The position numbers were made by a program, and so were the translations under genes. Of a stretch of DNA of 64,000 bases, positions 1 through 9,106 are shown one piece after another. The notes under the pieces were generated by a model that saw only the letters and a list, made by a program, of their open reading frames with translations, did not search any database and was not told the DNA's origin. The stretch comes from a gamma proteobacterium HTCC2207. Its GTDB lineage: Bacteria; Pseudomonadota; Gammaproteobacteria; Pseudomonadales; Porticoccaceae. The stretch spans positions 292,930-356,929 of the forward strand of contig CH672397.1 in NCBI GenBank assembly GCA_000153445.1, read 5' to 3'. The first letter of the stretch is position 1, and the number at the start of each line of letters is the position of its first letter.

Positions 1-1819
1 GCCGCGCTGTGCTCTTGGCTTTGAGTATCGGCGATAAGCGACAGCTCGCCAGTTGGTGGCAGGATCTAGCGCGCTTGGGCATAGTTCACCTGCTGGTTAT
101 CTCAGGCCTGCATATAGGTCTTGTGGCGTTATTTGGAGCTGCCTGCGGCAAGGGGCTGGCGCGGCTGATGATTCTTGCTATAGGCTTGTTGAGAAGTTTA
201 TTGAGAGCCTTATTGAGAGTCTTATTGGGTTCTCTATTCAATCGGCAACTAAGTCACTTTGCACTGCAGCTGCCTAGTCCATCGTTACACTGGCTACCGC
301 CAATTAGCGGTTTACTGGCCGCTGCCGCATACAGCCTTTTGGCCGGGTTCTCTCTGCCTACACAGCGCGCATTAATTGCTGTGGTAGTGGTGGTGTTAGC
401 AAAGCTCTGCTTTCGCCGAATTCAACCCTTTGTCTGCTTGGTATGGGCCTTGACCCTGATTGCGCTATTGCAGCCCTTGGCGGTATTGAGTGCAGGTTTC
501 TGGCTTTCATTTACTGCCGTGGCGATTTTGATTGCTTGGTTCTCCCCTTGGCAATCGACGGATCCTTGGTGGGCGAAAAAGCGTACTGTCACAGCCCAGT
601 TGGCTCTACTACTGGTTATGGCGGTGCCACTACTGCTTTTTATGGGCCGTCTGTCATGGTTGGCGCCGCTGGTAAATTTGGTTGCTGTGCCCTGGGTGTC
701 TCTGGTGACTGTGCCCACTGTGCTACTCGGTTGTCTTCTTTTGCCGATCTCAACTAATACTGCCGAAACGATTTGGAAAGTCTCCGATTGGTCCGTACAA
801 CTGCTGTGGCAGTTTTTGGATCTATTGCCGTCGAATCAGGGCTTTTTAGTTTCTCCTGCCGGCACATCCAGTTTGATTTTGCTCACTGGGTTGCTGGCTG
901 GGCTGTGTTTTATGTTGCCGTGGAAATTTTATGAGAGATGGCTCGGCATACTGCCTTTGGTGCTATTGCTAGTGCTCAGTGAGAAGCCCAAGTTTGGCTT
1001 AAGAGTAACGGTTCTGGATGTGGGGCAGGGGCTTGCCGTAGTGGTTGAAACCGATCAACGGAGTTTGCTCTACGACAGCGGCGCGCAATTTAGCCCTGCC
1101 TTCAGTGTCGGCAGTGGCATTATTGCGCCCTTTTTGTGGCAGCGGGGTTGGAGAGCTATTGATACCACCGTTATAAGCCACGAGGATGGCGATCACAGTG
1201 GTGGCTTTGCTGCTCTGCAGGAACTCGATGGCGCTGGGGTGAAGTGCTTTTCGAGGTGCTATCACCAGAGCCTGAAGTGGAACCGAATGCCTATGCAGAG
1301 GGTGCTAGTCAGGGTGGCTTCGCTGTCAGTGGTAATAATAGCTCCTGTGTTCTGCGAATACGCTGGCGGGATATTCAGGTGCTGTTGCCAGGAGATATCG
1401 AAAGCGCTGCAGAATATCAGCTGCTCCACTCAGGTAGGCTTAATAGTGCGCGGATGGATTTATTGATCGCACCCCATCACGGTAGCAAGACGTCCTCTAC
1501 GCCACGCTTTGTTCAGCAATTACGCCCCAAAAATGTGGTATTTTCGGCGGGATTCCAACACCAGTTTGGCCATCCTCATCCCTCGGTCACAAAACGTTAT
1601 GACGCTGTACAGAGTCAAATTTGGAATACTGCGGAGCAGGGTGCTATAACATTTGAGTGGTTAGATTCTAGTGAGGCTACTAGACAGCACTCTAGGCAGC
1701 ACTGTAGGCAATATTTTAAAGAGCACTCTATAGAGCATTCTAAAGAGCCCTGTAAAAAACTGGCTGGAGCGTTAAAAATCACCACAGCCCGCGGCCAAGC
1801 GCAGCGCTGGTGGCGCTAG
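1..1819 (+). pseudogene. comEC: comEC/rec2 DNA-uptake channel, 5' cut by window, internally frameshifted
   Basis: ComEC is the inner-membrane channel that carries single-stranded DNA during natural transformation. The gene enters from the left edge. The competence-domain signature HLLVISGLHIG is near residue 27 of the visible part, followed by many hydrophobic segments, and the metallo-hydrolase-like domain starts at LDVGQG with the metal motif SHEDGDHSGG. At about 1220-1229 the frame is lost. The C-terminal part (WRWGEVLFEVLSP, then LLPGDIE and APHHGSKTSS) continues in another frame from about 1229 to the stop at 1819. Around 35 residues normally found between DHSGG and the W-W motif are also missing, so this looks like a small deletion rather than a one-base slip. 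Either the gene is dead or the assembly has an error here. The tail is low-complexity (RQHSRQH, KEHSIEHSKEP). Confidence 0.8.
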
Positions 1820-1886
1820 GCATGGATTGTAGATTTTGCCCGATGACCTTTTATGGTAGAGTCTCGATTCCAATTTAATCGACTCA

Positions 1887-2516
1887 ATGGAAGACACTGT
1901 GTATCAAATTTTCCTCGCTGGTGGCTGGCTTATGTGGCCACTACTTATCTGCTCGATTATCGTTGTCGCAATTTCCATTGAACGCTTTATTACCCTCAAA
2001 GCCGATCGCATTGCGCCCAGTGGTCTACTGACCCGAGTCTGGCAGCAGTTGCGTGATCGCGAGTTAGCCGGCGAGAGTCTTCGTGAGCTCCGTGATACCT
2101 CACCACTTGGCTATATTCTCGCTGCCGGTATCAGCAACTCTGGTCATGGTCGGGAAATCATGAAAGACAGTATCGAAGAAGCCGCAGCTCAGGTTGTCCA
2201 TGAACTCGAACGCTTTCTTACACTGCTGAGCACCATTGCGAATATGGCTCCCCTAATTGGTTTGCTCGGCACAGTGCTTGGGATGATTCAGGTGTTTGCC
2301 GATATTATGCTGTTTGGTACAGGTAATGCCGCTGATCTCGCTGGGGGTATCTCTCAGGCGCTTATTACCACTGCTGCTGGTCTTACTATCGCGATTCCGG
2401 CAATGATCTCACACCGCTATTTTGAGCGTCATGTGGAGTCTCTGGTGGTGCAGTTAGAGGGTCAGGCAACTAAGCTGGTGGATGCAATGCACAGCGACCT
2501 GTTTAGGCAGTCATAG
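1887..2516 (+). CDS. exbB: MotA/TolQ/ExbB-family proton channel protein
   Basis: 209-residue inner-membrane protein of the ExbB/TolQ family, which forms the proton-conducting pentamer that energises a TonB- or TolA-like partner. There is an N-terminal membrane helix at about residues 10-30, a cytoplasmic stretch, then the family signature NMAPLIGLLGTVLGMIQVF and a third helix with ALITTAAGLTIAIPAM. The exbD gene follows after 57 bp. Neither tonB nor tolA is adjacent. This exbB-exbD pair upstream of msbA-lpxK is a common arrangement in pseudomonad-type genomes, where its physiological partner is not firmly known. The ATG at 1887 has no strong Shine-Dalgarno sequence. Confidence 0.9.
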   Translation: MEDTVYQIFLAGGWLMWPLLICSIIVVAISIERFITLKADRIAPSGLLTRVWQQLRDRELAGESLRELRDTSPLGYILAAGISNSGHGREIMKDSIEEAAAQVVHELERFLTLLSTIANMAPLIGLLGTVLGMIQVFADIMLFGTGNAADLAGGISQALITTAAGLTIAIPAMISHRYFERHVESLVVQLEGQATKLVDAMHSDLFRQS

Positions 2517-2573
2517 GTAACCTATGTCTAGATTGCCGCCGTCTTTTCCGCCGATATTAGCCGTGAAATCACC

Positions 2574-2993
2574 ATGAAATTTCCCCGCCGAGCGCAGCGA
2601 GATAACAGTATTAATCTAACCCCATTGATTGATGTAGTGTTTTTATTGCTGATTTTCTTTATGGTCACTACAACTTTTACCCGTGAGACAGGTATGCTGA
2701 TTAGTCTGCCTGAGGCACAGGCGGAGAGTCCATCCAGAGAGCCTGTCACATTAGAATTGGTGATCTCGAAAGAAGGCAATTACGCGGTTAACGGACAAAG
2801 TTTGATAAATCGTGATATCAAGACCATTATGGCTGCCTTGAAGGACGCTTCGGCGGGAGATAATCAGATGCCTTTGGTGATTACCGCCGATGCTCAGTCG
2901 ACTCACCAGGCTGTCATTACCGCCATGGATGCTGCGGGTAGGTTAGGGTTTGAAACATTAAATATTGCAACGCAACAGCCACAAGAGCCATAA
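2574..2993 (+). CDS. exbD: ExbD/TolR-family biopolymer transport protein
   Basis: 139-residue partner of the ExbB-type channel. The short basic N-terminus is followed by one membrane helix containing the family's essential aspartate in NLTPLIDVVFLLLIFFMV. The rest is a periplasmic domain ending in ADAQSTHQAVITAMDAAGRLGF, typical of ExbD/TolR. The stop lies 4 bp before the msbA start, so exbB-exbD-msbA is very likely one transcript. Confidence 0.92.
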   Translation: MKFPRRAQRDNSINLTPLIDVVFLLLIFFMVTTTFTRETGMLISLPEAQAESPSREPVTLELVISKEGNYAVNGQSLINRDIKTIMAALKDASAGDNQMPLVITADAQSTHQAVITAMDAAGRLGFETLNIATQQPQEP

Positions 2994-2997
2994 CAAT

Positions 2998-4848
2998 ATG
3001 AGCGACAAGATTGTCCCGACCGGTGCGTCCACTTATTTGCGCCTGTTAAAGTATGTTCGCCGTTACTGGCTGGCCTTTGTGGTCAGTATATTTGGCTTGG
3101 TACTGCACTCCTTTGCCGAGGTCGCGTTTGTCGACCTACTCGGTTACATCACCGATACCGTAGGCACTCTCACCAGTGCAGGGGCTGCCGAAACTCAACC
3201 TGTGGCTATGCCTCAGACTGGTATGACGGCCATGTTCGCCGAGGCATTACTCGGTGACTTACTGGTTGAAAAAACCTGGTTAGTGATTCCCTTTTTTCTG
3301 GTGGTTATCAGTGTTTTGCGCGGTGTGGGTTACCTTATTGGCAGCTATGGGCTCGCCTATGTCTCTAACTATCTGGTTCATGCACTGCGCGTAGATATCT
3401 TCGAGAAATATCTCCAGCTGCCCTTTGAGTTCTTTGATCGTTCGATGTCGGGGCATCTGGTTTCAGTAGTCACATTCAATGTTCAGCAGGTCACCCAAGC
3501 CAGTACCAAAGCACTAAAAACACTGCTCCAGCAGGGTAGTTTAGTCCTGGGCCTGATGTCTTATCTGTTTTACGTAAACTGGAAGTTAACTCTGTTCTTT
3601 CTCGCTGTAATGCCCTTTGTCGCTCTTGTGGTATCTGTGGTGAGCAAGCGTTTTAGAACGATTAGCACCAGGATTCAGAGCGCTATGGGAGATGTTACCC
3701 ATGTCACTCAAGAGGTTGTCAATGGCTACCAGGAAGTGCGCATGTTTGGTGGTATGGAGAGTGAGCGTGAGCGCATTCAGTTGGCCAGTCAGAGCAACCG
3801 TCGACAGAACATGAAGATGGCCCTGACCGAGGGCATTAGCAATCCGCTAGTGATGTTATTAGTGTCTTTGGCTTTCGCTGGCATTACTAGCTTTATGCTC
3901 AGCCCGGCAATTCTTGAGACTATGAGCACCGGCAGTTTCATTACCTTTCTGGTGGCCTCAGGTATGTTGATCAAGCCGATCCGTCAGATCACCGAAGTGA
4001 ATAGCGACATCCAGAAAGGCATAGCTGCAGCAGAGTCCATTTTCGACGTTCTCGATGCCACCCCAGAGCGTGATATTGGCACGGTTGAGCTGGAGTCGGT
4101 AACCGGTGGCGTCGAGTTTAAGGAGATCAATTTCCGCTACAACGATGACGGCCCATTGATCCTGGAGGATATTAACTTCAGCGTAAAGCCCGGTGAGACT
4201 ATTGCCCTAGTCGGATCGTCTGGCAGTGGTAAGACCACTTTGGCGAGTTTGATTACACGGTTTTATAACCATGGCGACGGCCAAATTTTTCTAGATGGGG
4301 TCGATGTTAATGATTTCAAACTTCCCAATCTGCGCCAGCACATAGCCCAAGTCAGTCAGAATGTAACCCTGTTTAATGATACGGTGCGCAACAATATCGC
4401 CTATGGCGAACTGGCCAGCTGCTCATTGGAGCAGGTCAAGGCCGCCGCCAAAATAGCCTATGCAGATAAATTTATTGAGCAGATGGCAGATGGCTACGAC
4501 ACTATGATCGGCGACGATGGTGTCATGCTTTCAGGTGGTCAGCGTCAGCGTTTAGCGATTGCTCGGGCGCTGTTAAAAGATGCTCGAGTGTTAATCCTCG
4601 ACGAGGCTACGTCGGCACTGGATACCGATTCCGAGCGCTATATTCAGGCAGCCCTCGAAGAGTTAATGAAATCTCGCACCACTTTTGTGATTGCTCACCG
4701 TCTCAGCACCATTGAGAAGGCAGATCGTATCTTGGTGATGGAGAGCGGTCGCATAATCGAGCAGGGCAGTCACAGTGATCTGCTGGCTTTGGAAGGGCGC
4801 TACTCCCAGCTCTATAGACAACAGTTCAATGAGTCAGAGGCGATTTAG
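2998..4848 (+). CDS. msbA: lipid A export ABC transporter MsbA
   Basis: 616-residue half-transporter that flips lipid A-core across the inner membrane using ATP. The N-terminal membrane domain has about six helices (residues ~20-330). The C-terminal nucleotide-binding domain has Walker A GSSGSGKTT at about 406-414, signature LSGGQRQR at about 511 and Walker B VLILDEATSALD near 531. The ATG at 2998 is preferred over an in-frame upstream start because it follows the exbD stop by 4 bp and gives the usual family N-terminus. A roughly 20-residue insertion-like loop (SAGAAETQPVAMPQTGM) lies between the first two helices. lpxK follows at once, the standard msbA-lpxK pairing for lipid A assembly and export. 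Confidence 0.95.
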   Translation: MSDKIVPTGASTYLRLLKYVRRYWLAFVVSIFGLVLHSFAEVAFVDLLGYITDTVGTLTSAGAAETQPVAMPQTGMTAMFAEALLGDLLVEKTWLVIPFFLVVISVLRGVGYLIGSYGLAYVSNYLVHALRVDIFEKYLQLPFEFFDRSMSGHLVSVVTFNVQQVTQASTKALKTLLQQGSLVLGLMSYLFYVNWKLTLFFLAVMPFVALVVSVVSKRFRTISTRIQSAMGDVTHVTQEVVNGYQEVRMFGGMESERERIQLASQSNRRQNMKMALTEGISNPLVMLLVSLAFAGITSFMLSPAILETMSTGSFITFLVASGMLIKPIRQITEVNSDIQKGIAAAESIFDVLDATPERDIGTVELESVTGGVEFKEINFRYNDDGPLILEDINFSVKPGETIALVGSSGSGKTTLASLITRFYNHGDGQIFLDGVDVNDFKLPNLRQHIAQVSQNVTLFNDTVRNNIAYGELASCSLEQVKAAAKIAYADKFIEQMADGYDTMIGDDGVMLSGGQRQRLAIARALLKDARVLILDEATSALDTDSERYIQAALEELMKSRTTFVIAHRLSTIEKADRILVMESGRIIEQGSHSDLLALEGRYSQLYRQQFNESEAI

Positions 4849-4850
4849 GG

Positions 4851-5891
4851 TTGTCTCTCGAGCAGCGTATTACCCAAGCCTGGCAGCAAAATAGCCTCTG
4901 GCTAAAATTGCTGATACCCCTGTCTTGGTTGTTTAGCGTTATCTCGGGTGTGCGCCGGCGTTATCTCCAGTCTCGCCATCAAGGTCAGGGCTTTGATGCG
5001 CCGGTGATCGTTGTGGGTAATATTTCAGTCGGTGGCAGTGGTAAGACCCCTTTAATTGTGGCCCTGGTAGCGGCGTTGAAGCAGCGCGGTTTTAAACCCG
5101 GTGTTGTCAGTCGGGGTTATGGCGGCAAGGCCGCAAACTACCCTCTGGGAGTCAATGTCGATACCGCTGTGGCGGCGAGCGGCGATGAACCTCTGCTGAT
5201 TGCTCAGTTGGCTGAATGTCCAGTGGTGGTGGATGCCGATCGCACTGCCGCAGTCAGCTATCTGCTCAGCCACAATGACTGCGATCTAGTGCTCAGTGAT
5301 GATGGTTTGCAGCACTACAGATTACATCGGGACATAGAAATAGTCGTTGTCGATGGCCAGCGTGGTTTTGGCAATGGTCGCTGTCTGCCCGCTGGGCCGC
5401 TACGTGAAAGCCCGGAGCGATTGCAGCAAGTGGATTTCGTTGTGCTCAATGGTGACCGAGGGCATGCTTCGGTCAGCGATAGGGTCTCAAGAGAGCCGAT
5501 GCAGATAGCGCCCCGTAGAATGTCTCAACTTTGCTCAGGTATCAGCCGACCGATTGAGGCGTGGCTTGCTGAGCATCAGGCCAAGCCCGTCCATGCAGTG
5601 GCGGCTATAGGCAATCCTCAGCGCTTTGCCGATACACTGGCATCCCTGGGTCTAGAGGCCCGGCTGCACAGCTTTGACGACCATCAGGCTCTGAGTGCAG
5701 AGGATCTTTGCTTCGGGGATGATTGGGCGGTGATTATTACGGCGAAAGATGCCGTTAAAGTGCTCGGTTCTGACCATAGCCATAACGCGATTGCCGATAA
5801 TATCTGGGTGCTAGAGATTGAGGCGCAGATCGAAGGCGACTTTATAGACAGGCTTGCAGCTCAGTTGCAGGCTCTCAAGGCAGACAAATGA
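4851..5891 (+). CDS. lpxK: tetraacyldisaccharide 4'-kinase LpxK
   Basis: 346-residue membrane-associated kinase that phosphorylates the 4' position of the lipid A disaccharide precursor. There is an N-terminal hydrophobic segment ([13 protein letters not shown]) and a P-loop [12 protein letters not shown] at about residues 56-67. Family motifs SRGYGGK, GDEP and [10 protein letters not shown] follow. The start is a TTG at 4851, two bases after the msbA stop, and no ATG fits better. It is translationally linked to msbA, and kdsB follows. Confidence 0.93.
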   Translation: MSLEQRITQAWQQNSLWLKLLIPLSWLFSVISGVRRRYLQSRHQGQGFDAPVIVVGNISVGGSGKTPLIVALVAALKQRGFKPGVVSRGYGGKAANYPLGVNVDTAVAASGDEPLLIAQLAECPVVVDADRTAAVSYLLSHNDCDLVLSDDGLQHYRLHRDIEIVVVDGQRGFGNGRCLPAGPLRESPERLQQVDFVVLNGDRGHASVSDRVSREPMQIAPRRMSQLCSGISRPIEAWLAEHQAKPVHAVAAIGNPQRFADTLASLGLEARLHSFDDHQALSAEDLCFGDDWAVIITAKDAVKVLGSDHSHNAIADNIWVLEIEAQIEGDFIDRLAAQLQALKADK

Positions 5892-5925
5892 TAAGAAGAG
5901 TAAGAAAATTAGAAATAGAGGTTCT

Positions 5926-6693
5926 ATGCAGTTTACAGTGATTATTCCCGCCCGGTTTGGCTCCATGCGTCTGCCAGGCAAGCCCCTGCGAGATATTGCC
6001 GGCAAGCCAATGATTCAGCGGGTCTGGGAACAGGCTGGCAAAAGCGCTGCCCAGCGAGTGGTTATTGCCACCGACGATCCGCGCATTGAAGCGGCTGCGC
6101 TAGAGTTTGGTGCCGAAGTCTGTATGACCAGAGCCGACCATCCATCTGGCACTGATCGACTGCAAGAAGTTTCGGCGCTGTTGGGTTTGGCCGACGATGC
6201 CATAGTGGTCAATGTCCAGGGAGATGAACCGTTGATTCCACCTGCGGTGATTGATCAGGTAGCCAGTAATCTCGCAGCCAATCCTCAGGCTGGCGTAGCG
6301 ACACTTTCTGAGCCAATTCAGCGCTATGGCGATCTACGCAATCCCAATGTGGTCAAACTGGCGTGTAATCAGCAGTCTATAGCGCTGTATTTTAGCCGCG
6401 CGCCGATTCCCTGGCCGCGAGATTTAATCGACTCGGCGAACGCCGATGCGGCATTGCCTGAGGACTATGATTTTAGTCGTCATATCGGTATTTATGCCTA
6501 CAGAGTAAAAGAGTTAAATGACTTTGTTACTTGGCCGGTGGCACCGATTGAAGCCACAGAGAAGCTCGAGCAGCTGCGGTTTATGTGGCATGGCGTGGCT
6601 ATTCACGCAGCGCCGGCACTGCAGCCAGTGCCTGGTGGTATAGATACAGAAGAAGATTTACAGGTCGTTATAAGTATTTTAAAAGATCAATAA
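5926..6693 (+). CDS. kdsB: 3-deoxy-manno-octulosonate cytidylyltransferase KdsB
   Basis: 255-residue cytosolic enzyme that activates KDO with CTP to give CMP-KDO for lipopolysaccharide core synthesis. It starts with the nucleotidyltransferase motif [15 protein letters not shown] and carries TDDPRI, VQGDEP and HIGIYAYR, all typical of KdsB. The ATG at 5926 is chosen over an upstream in-frame start because the protein then begins directly with the conserved [10 protein letters not shown]. It lies 34 bp after lpxK and belongs to the same envelope cluster. Confidence 0.95.
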   Translation: MQFTVIIPARFGSMRLPGKPLRDIAGKPMIQRVWEQAGKSAAQRVVIATDDPRIEAAALEFGAEVCMTRADHPSGTDRLQEVSALLGLADDAIVVNVQGDEPLIPPAVIDQVASNLAANPQAGVATLSEPIQRYGDLRNPNVVKLACNQQSIALYFSRAPIPWPRDLIDSANADAALPEDYDFSRHIGIYAYRVKELNDFVTWPVAPIEATEKLEQLRFMWHGVAIHAAPALQPVPGGIDTEEDLQVVISILKDQ

Positions 6694-6781
6694 AACCATA
6701 TATTTCAAAATCTTGAAAGATTAACGTAAATAATAAATTAACTTTCAATTAAGCGTAATCTGTACAAATAGTGAGTCCAAA

Positions 6782-7303
6782 ATGGCGACTACAGCAGTTA
6801 AACTATCAGTCCTATTTGTCTGTCTGGGCAATATCTGCCGTTCACCCACAGCTCATGGCGTTTTTGCCACGCTGGTAGATCAGGCTGGCTATGGCGACCT
6901 GATTCAGGTGGACTCAGCGGGCACTGGCGACTGGCATCTGGACCATGCGCCAGATCAGCGCACAGCTCAGGTAGCGGCCTCCAAAGGCTACGATCTCAGT
7001 GAATTGCGAGCTCGATTGGTGACCAGTGCCGACTTTAATCAATTTGATTACATAATCGCTATGGATAATGCCAATCTCAAAGATCTGCGTGCTATGCAGC
7101 CGGAGGGATACGCCGGTCACTTGGGTTTGTTTCTGGATTTCTCCGAGCAGTCTGCAGTGCGAGAAGTTCCCGACCCCTATTATGGCGGCGAAGATGGGTT
7201 TGAACTGGTCTTCGGTTTGGTTGAAGATGCCTCTAAGGGTTTGTTGCGACATATTCACGCCAGTCATCTCCAAGGCACTAGTTACCCGGCTCCAGGTTCT
7301 TAA
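6782..7303 (+). CDS. low-molecular-weight protein-tyrosine phosphatase
   Basis: 173-residue cytosolic phosphatase of the LMW-PTP family (Wzb/Etp/Ptp type). The catalytic P-loop VCLGNICRSPTAHGVF lies at about residues 13-28, with the nucleophilic Cys and the CX5R arginine visible. The general-acid loop is VPDPYYGG near residue 130. An AT-rich 88-bp gap separates it from kdsB, so it may have its own promoter. Its stop overlaps the murB start by one base. In related genomes a ptp gene sits between kdsB and murB in the same way; its substrate is not evident from sequence. Confidence 0.9.
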   Translation: MATTAVKLSVLFVCLGNICRSPTAHGVFATLVDQAGYGDLIQVDSAGTGDWHLDHAPDQRTAQVAASKGYDLSELRARLVTSADFNQFDYIIAMDNANLKDLRAMQPEGYAGHLGLFLDFSEQSAVREVPDPYYGGEDGFELVFGLVEDASKGLLRHIHASHLQGTSYPAPGS

Positions 7304-8331
7304 TGCCGACTATTCTCGAAAAGGTTTCACTACAGCCCTACAACAGCTTGGCACTGCCAGCAGTAGCTGAGTTTTTCTGTGCAGTTCAGACCTCTGCTGA
7401 GCTATTGGCCGCATTGGAATTTGCTCGGTCCAGAGATTTACCCGTGATTCCGCTTGGTGGCGGCAGCAATATAGTTCTGGCAGGGGATATCACCGGCTTG
7501 GTGCTACGCATTGATATTAAAGCGGTAAGCCACCGAGTCTTGGGCGAGCTTGTTGAAGTCACCTTTGCCGCAGGTGAAAATTGGCATGATCAAGTGCTCC
7601 ATTGCCTAGAGCAGGGCTGGCACGGCTTGGAGAATCTATCGCTGATACCCGGCAATATGGGTGCGGCAGCGATTCAAAATATTGGTGCCTACGGGATTGA
7701 ACTGGCGGATCTATTTGTCTCGCTAACTGCCATCGACAAACAATCCGGAGACTGGCTTACATTCGATAAAGCAGCCTGTGAATTTGGCTATCGTGACAGT
7801 CTGTTTAAAAACGCGGGTCGCGATCGCTATATTATTGTCGATATCACACTGGCTCTTAGCAAACAGCCTGAAATCAATGTTCAGTATCCAGCTCTGCAGG
7901 CGGCGATTGATAAACATGCTGTCTTGGCTGGGGAAATCACCCCAGAGCTAGTCAGTGAAATAGTCTGTCAAATTCGTGCTTCAAAACTTCCTGATCCTAG
8001 CGTTATTCCCAATGCCGGCAGCTTTTTTAAAAACCCAATTGTTCCGCAGGTACAGGCTTCGGCGCTGTTTCAGCAGTATCCAAATATGCCTGGTTACCCA
8101 CAGTCCAATGGCGAGCTTAAAGTACCCGCCGGCTGGTTGATTGAGCAGTGCGGCTTTAAAGGTGTCGTGCGTGGCCCGGTAGGGGTGCATCAACAGCAGG
8201 CGCTGGTGCTGGTCAACGCTGGCGGTGGCAGCGGAGCTCAACTATTAGGACTGGCAGAGGAAGTGCGCGCTGCAGTGTCAAAACGCTTTGGGATTGAGCT
8301 TGAAATTGAACCACGGATTTATGGCGGCTGA
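7303..8331 (+). CDS. murB: UDP-N-acetylenolpyruvoylglucosamine reductase MurB
   Basis: 342-residue flavoenzyme that reduces UDP-GlcNAc-enolpyruvate to UDP-MurNAc in peptidoglycan synthesis. The FAD-binding part contains IPLGGGSNIVLAGD, then GWHGLENLSLIPGNMGAAAIQNIGAYG. The catalytic Ser region is NAGSFFKNP and the C-terminal part has PAGWLIEQCGFKG. Length and motifs fit the type I (E. coli-like) enzyme. The ATG overlaps the phosphatase stop (TAATG), indicating coupled translation. In many relatives rne follows murB; here the next genes are unrelated and rne is more than 37 kb away. Confidence 0.95.
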   Translation: MPTILEKVSLQPYNSLALPAVAEFFCAVQTSAELLAALEFARSRDLPVIPLGGGSNIVLAGDITGLVLRIDIKAVSHRVLGELVEVTFAAGENWHDQVLHCLEQGWHGLENLSLIPGNMGAAAIQNIGAYGIELADLFVSLTAIDKQSGDWLTFDKAACEFGYRDSLFKNAGRDRYIIVDITLALSKQPEINVQYPALQAAIDKHAVLAGEITPELVSEIVCQIRASKLPDPSVIPNAGSFFKNPIVPQVQASALFQQYPNMPGYPQSNGELKVPAGWLIEQCGFKGVVRGPVGVHQQQALVLVNAGGGSGAQLLGLAEEVRAAVSKRFGIELEIEPRIYGG

Positions 8332-8334
8332 CCT

Positions 8335-8943
8335 ATGGACTTATTTGATCATCAGCTAATACCGGTTCGATTGACCGAAGAGCGTCAAAGTCAGATTACT
8401 TTCTGGCCCAATTGGCTCGATGGAGAGAGGGCAGATAGATTAGTCAGTCAGTCTATAAATGATATTGATTGGCGCAGTGATGTCATTAGAATCGTTGGTA
8501 AGACAATCCCTATTCCTCGCTTACAACAGTGGTTTGGCAATCCCGAAACCAGCTATACCTACTCCAATATTCGACTTCAAGCCGTGGCTTTTCCCTGCTG
8601 GATAGATCAACTGCGTGAGCAGATCGAAATTCAGTCTGGGGAGCGCTTTAATCGCGCTCTGGTGAACTATTATCGCGATGGCTCAGATAGTGTTGACTGG
8701 CATGCGGATGACGAAGCGGAGCTGGGTTTTGAACCTCTGGTGGCATCCCTTAGTCTAGGTGCTGAACGGGTCTTCCAATTGCGCCATAATCTCACTAAAG
8801 AGCGTCTGGATATTGCGCTACCCCATGGCTCGCTGCTGCTAATGGGCGCCGGTATTCAGACATACTGGCAACATCGCATAGCAAAAACAAAAAAGGTCGA
8901 TAAGCCTCGAGTCAATTTTACCTTTCGCTATATGGCTGAGTAG
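8335..8943 (+). CDS. AlkB-like 2-oxoglutarate/Fe(II) dioxygenase
   Basis: 202-residue protein of the AlkB family, whose members repair alkylated bases or demethylate other substrates using Fe(II) and 2-oxoglutarate. The metal ligands are visible as HADDE (HxD) in SVDWHADDEAELG and a distal His in TYWQHRIAK. The 2-oxoglutarate-binding end is KPRVNFTFR. The length fits the short AlkB homologues (ALKBH2/3-like) rather than E. coli AlkB itself, so substrate is uncertain. It begins 3 bp after murB and may be co-transcribed with it. Confidence 0.85.
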   Translation: MDLFDHQLIPVRLTEERQSQITFWPNWLDGERADRLVSQSINDIDWRSDVIRIVGKTIPIPRLQQWFGNPETSYTYSNIRLQAVAFPCWIDQLREQIEIQSGERFNRALVNYYRDGSDSVDWHADDEAELGFEPLVASLSLGAERVFQLRHNLTKERLDIALPHGSLLLMGAGIQTYWQHRIAKTKKVDKPRVNFTFRYMAE

Positions 8944-8949
8944 ACTATA

Positions 8950-9024
8950 TAAGAGTGCTGTGTAAAAGAGTGCTTTATAAAACAGTGCTATCTAAAACAG
9001 TGCCAACTAAAAGAGTGCTATTTA
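8950..9024. repeat. five tandem 15-bp units
   Basis: Five consecutive degenerate 15-bp units with consensus AAAGAGTGCTNTNTA fill the gap after the AlkB-like gene (starts at 8950, 8965, 8980, 8995 and 9010). They contain no credible open frame. A similar degenerate-repeat style appears after holB and after mdh, so this may be a habit of this genome. Function unknown. Confidence 0.75.
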
Positions 9025-9106
9025 AACGAACTGTAAACAACAGTTAGCTCAGGTGGAGCTGCTGGTATAAGGCGTTTAGCCAATAAACCCCAAGGAGCAA
9101 CTGTCG

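Noticed and set aside
1244-1819. Separate small MBL-fold gene after comEC
   Set aside because: The sequence matches the normal C-terminus of ComEC and has no own ribosome site; the frameshift explanation is simpler.
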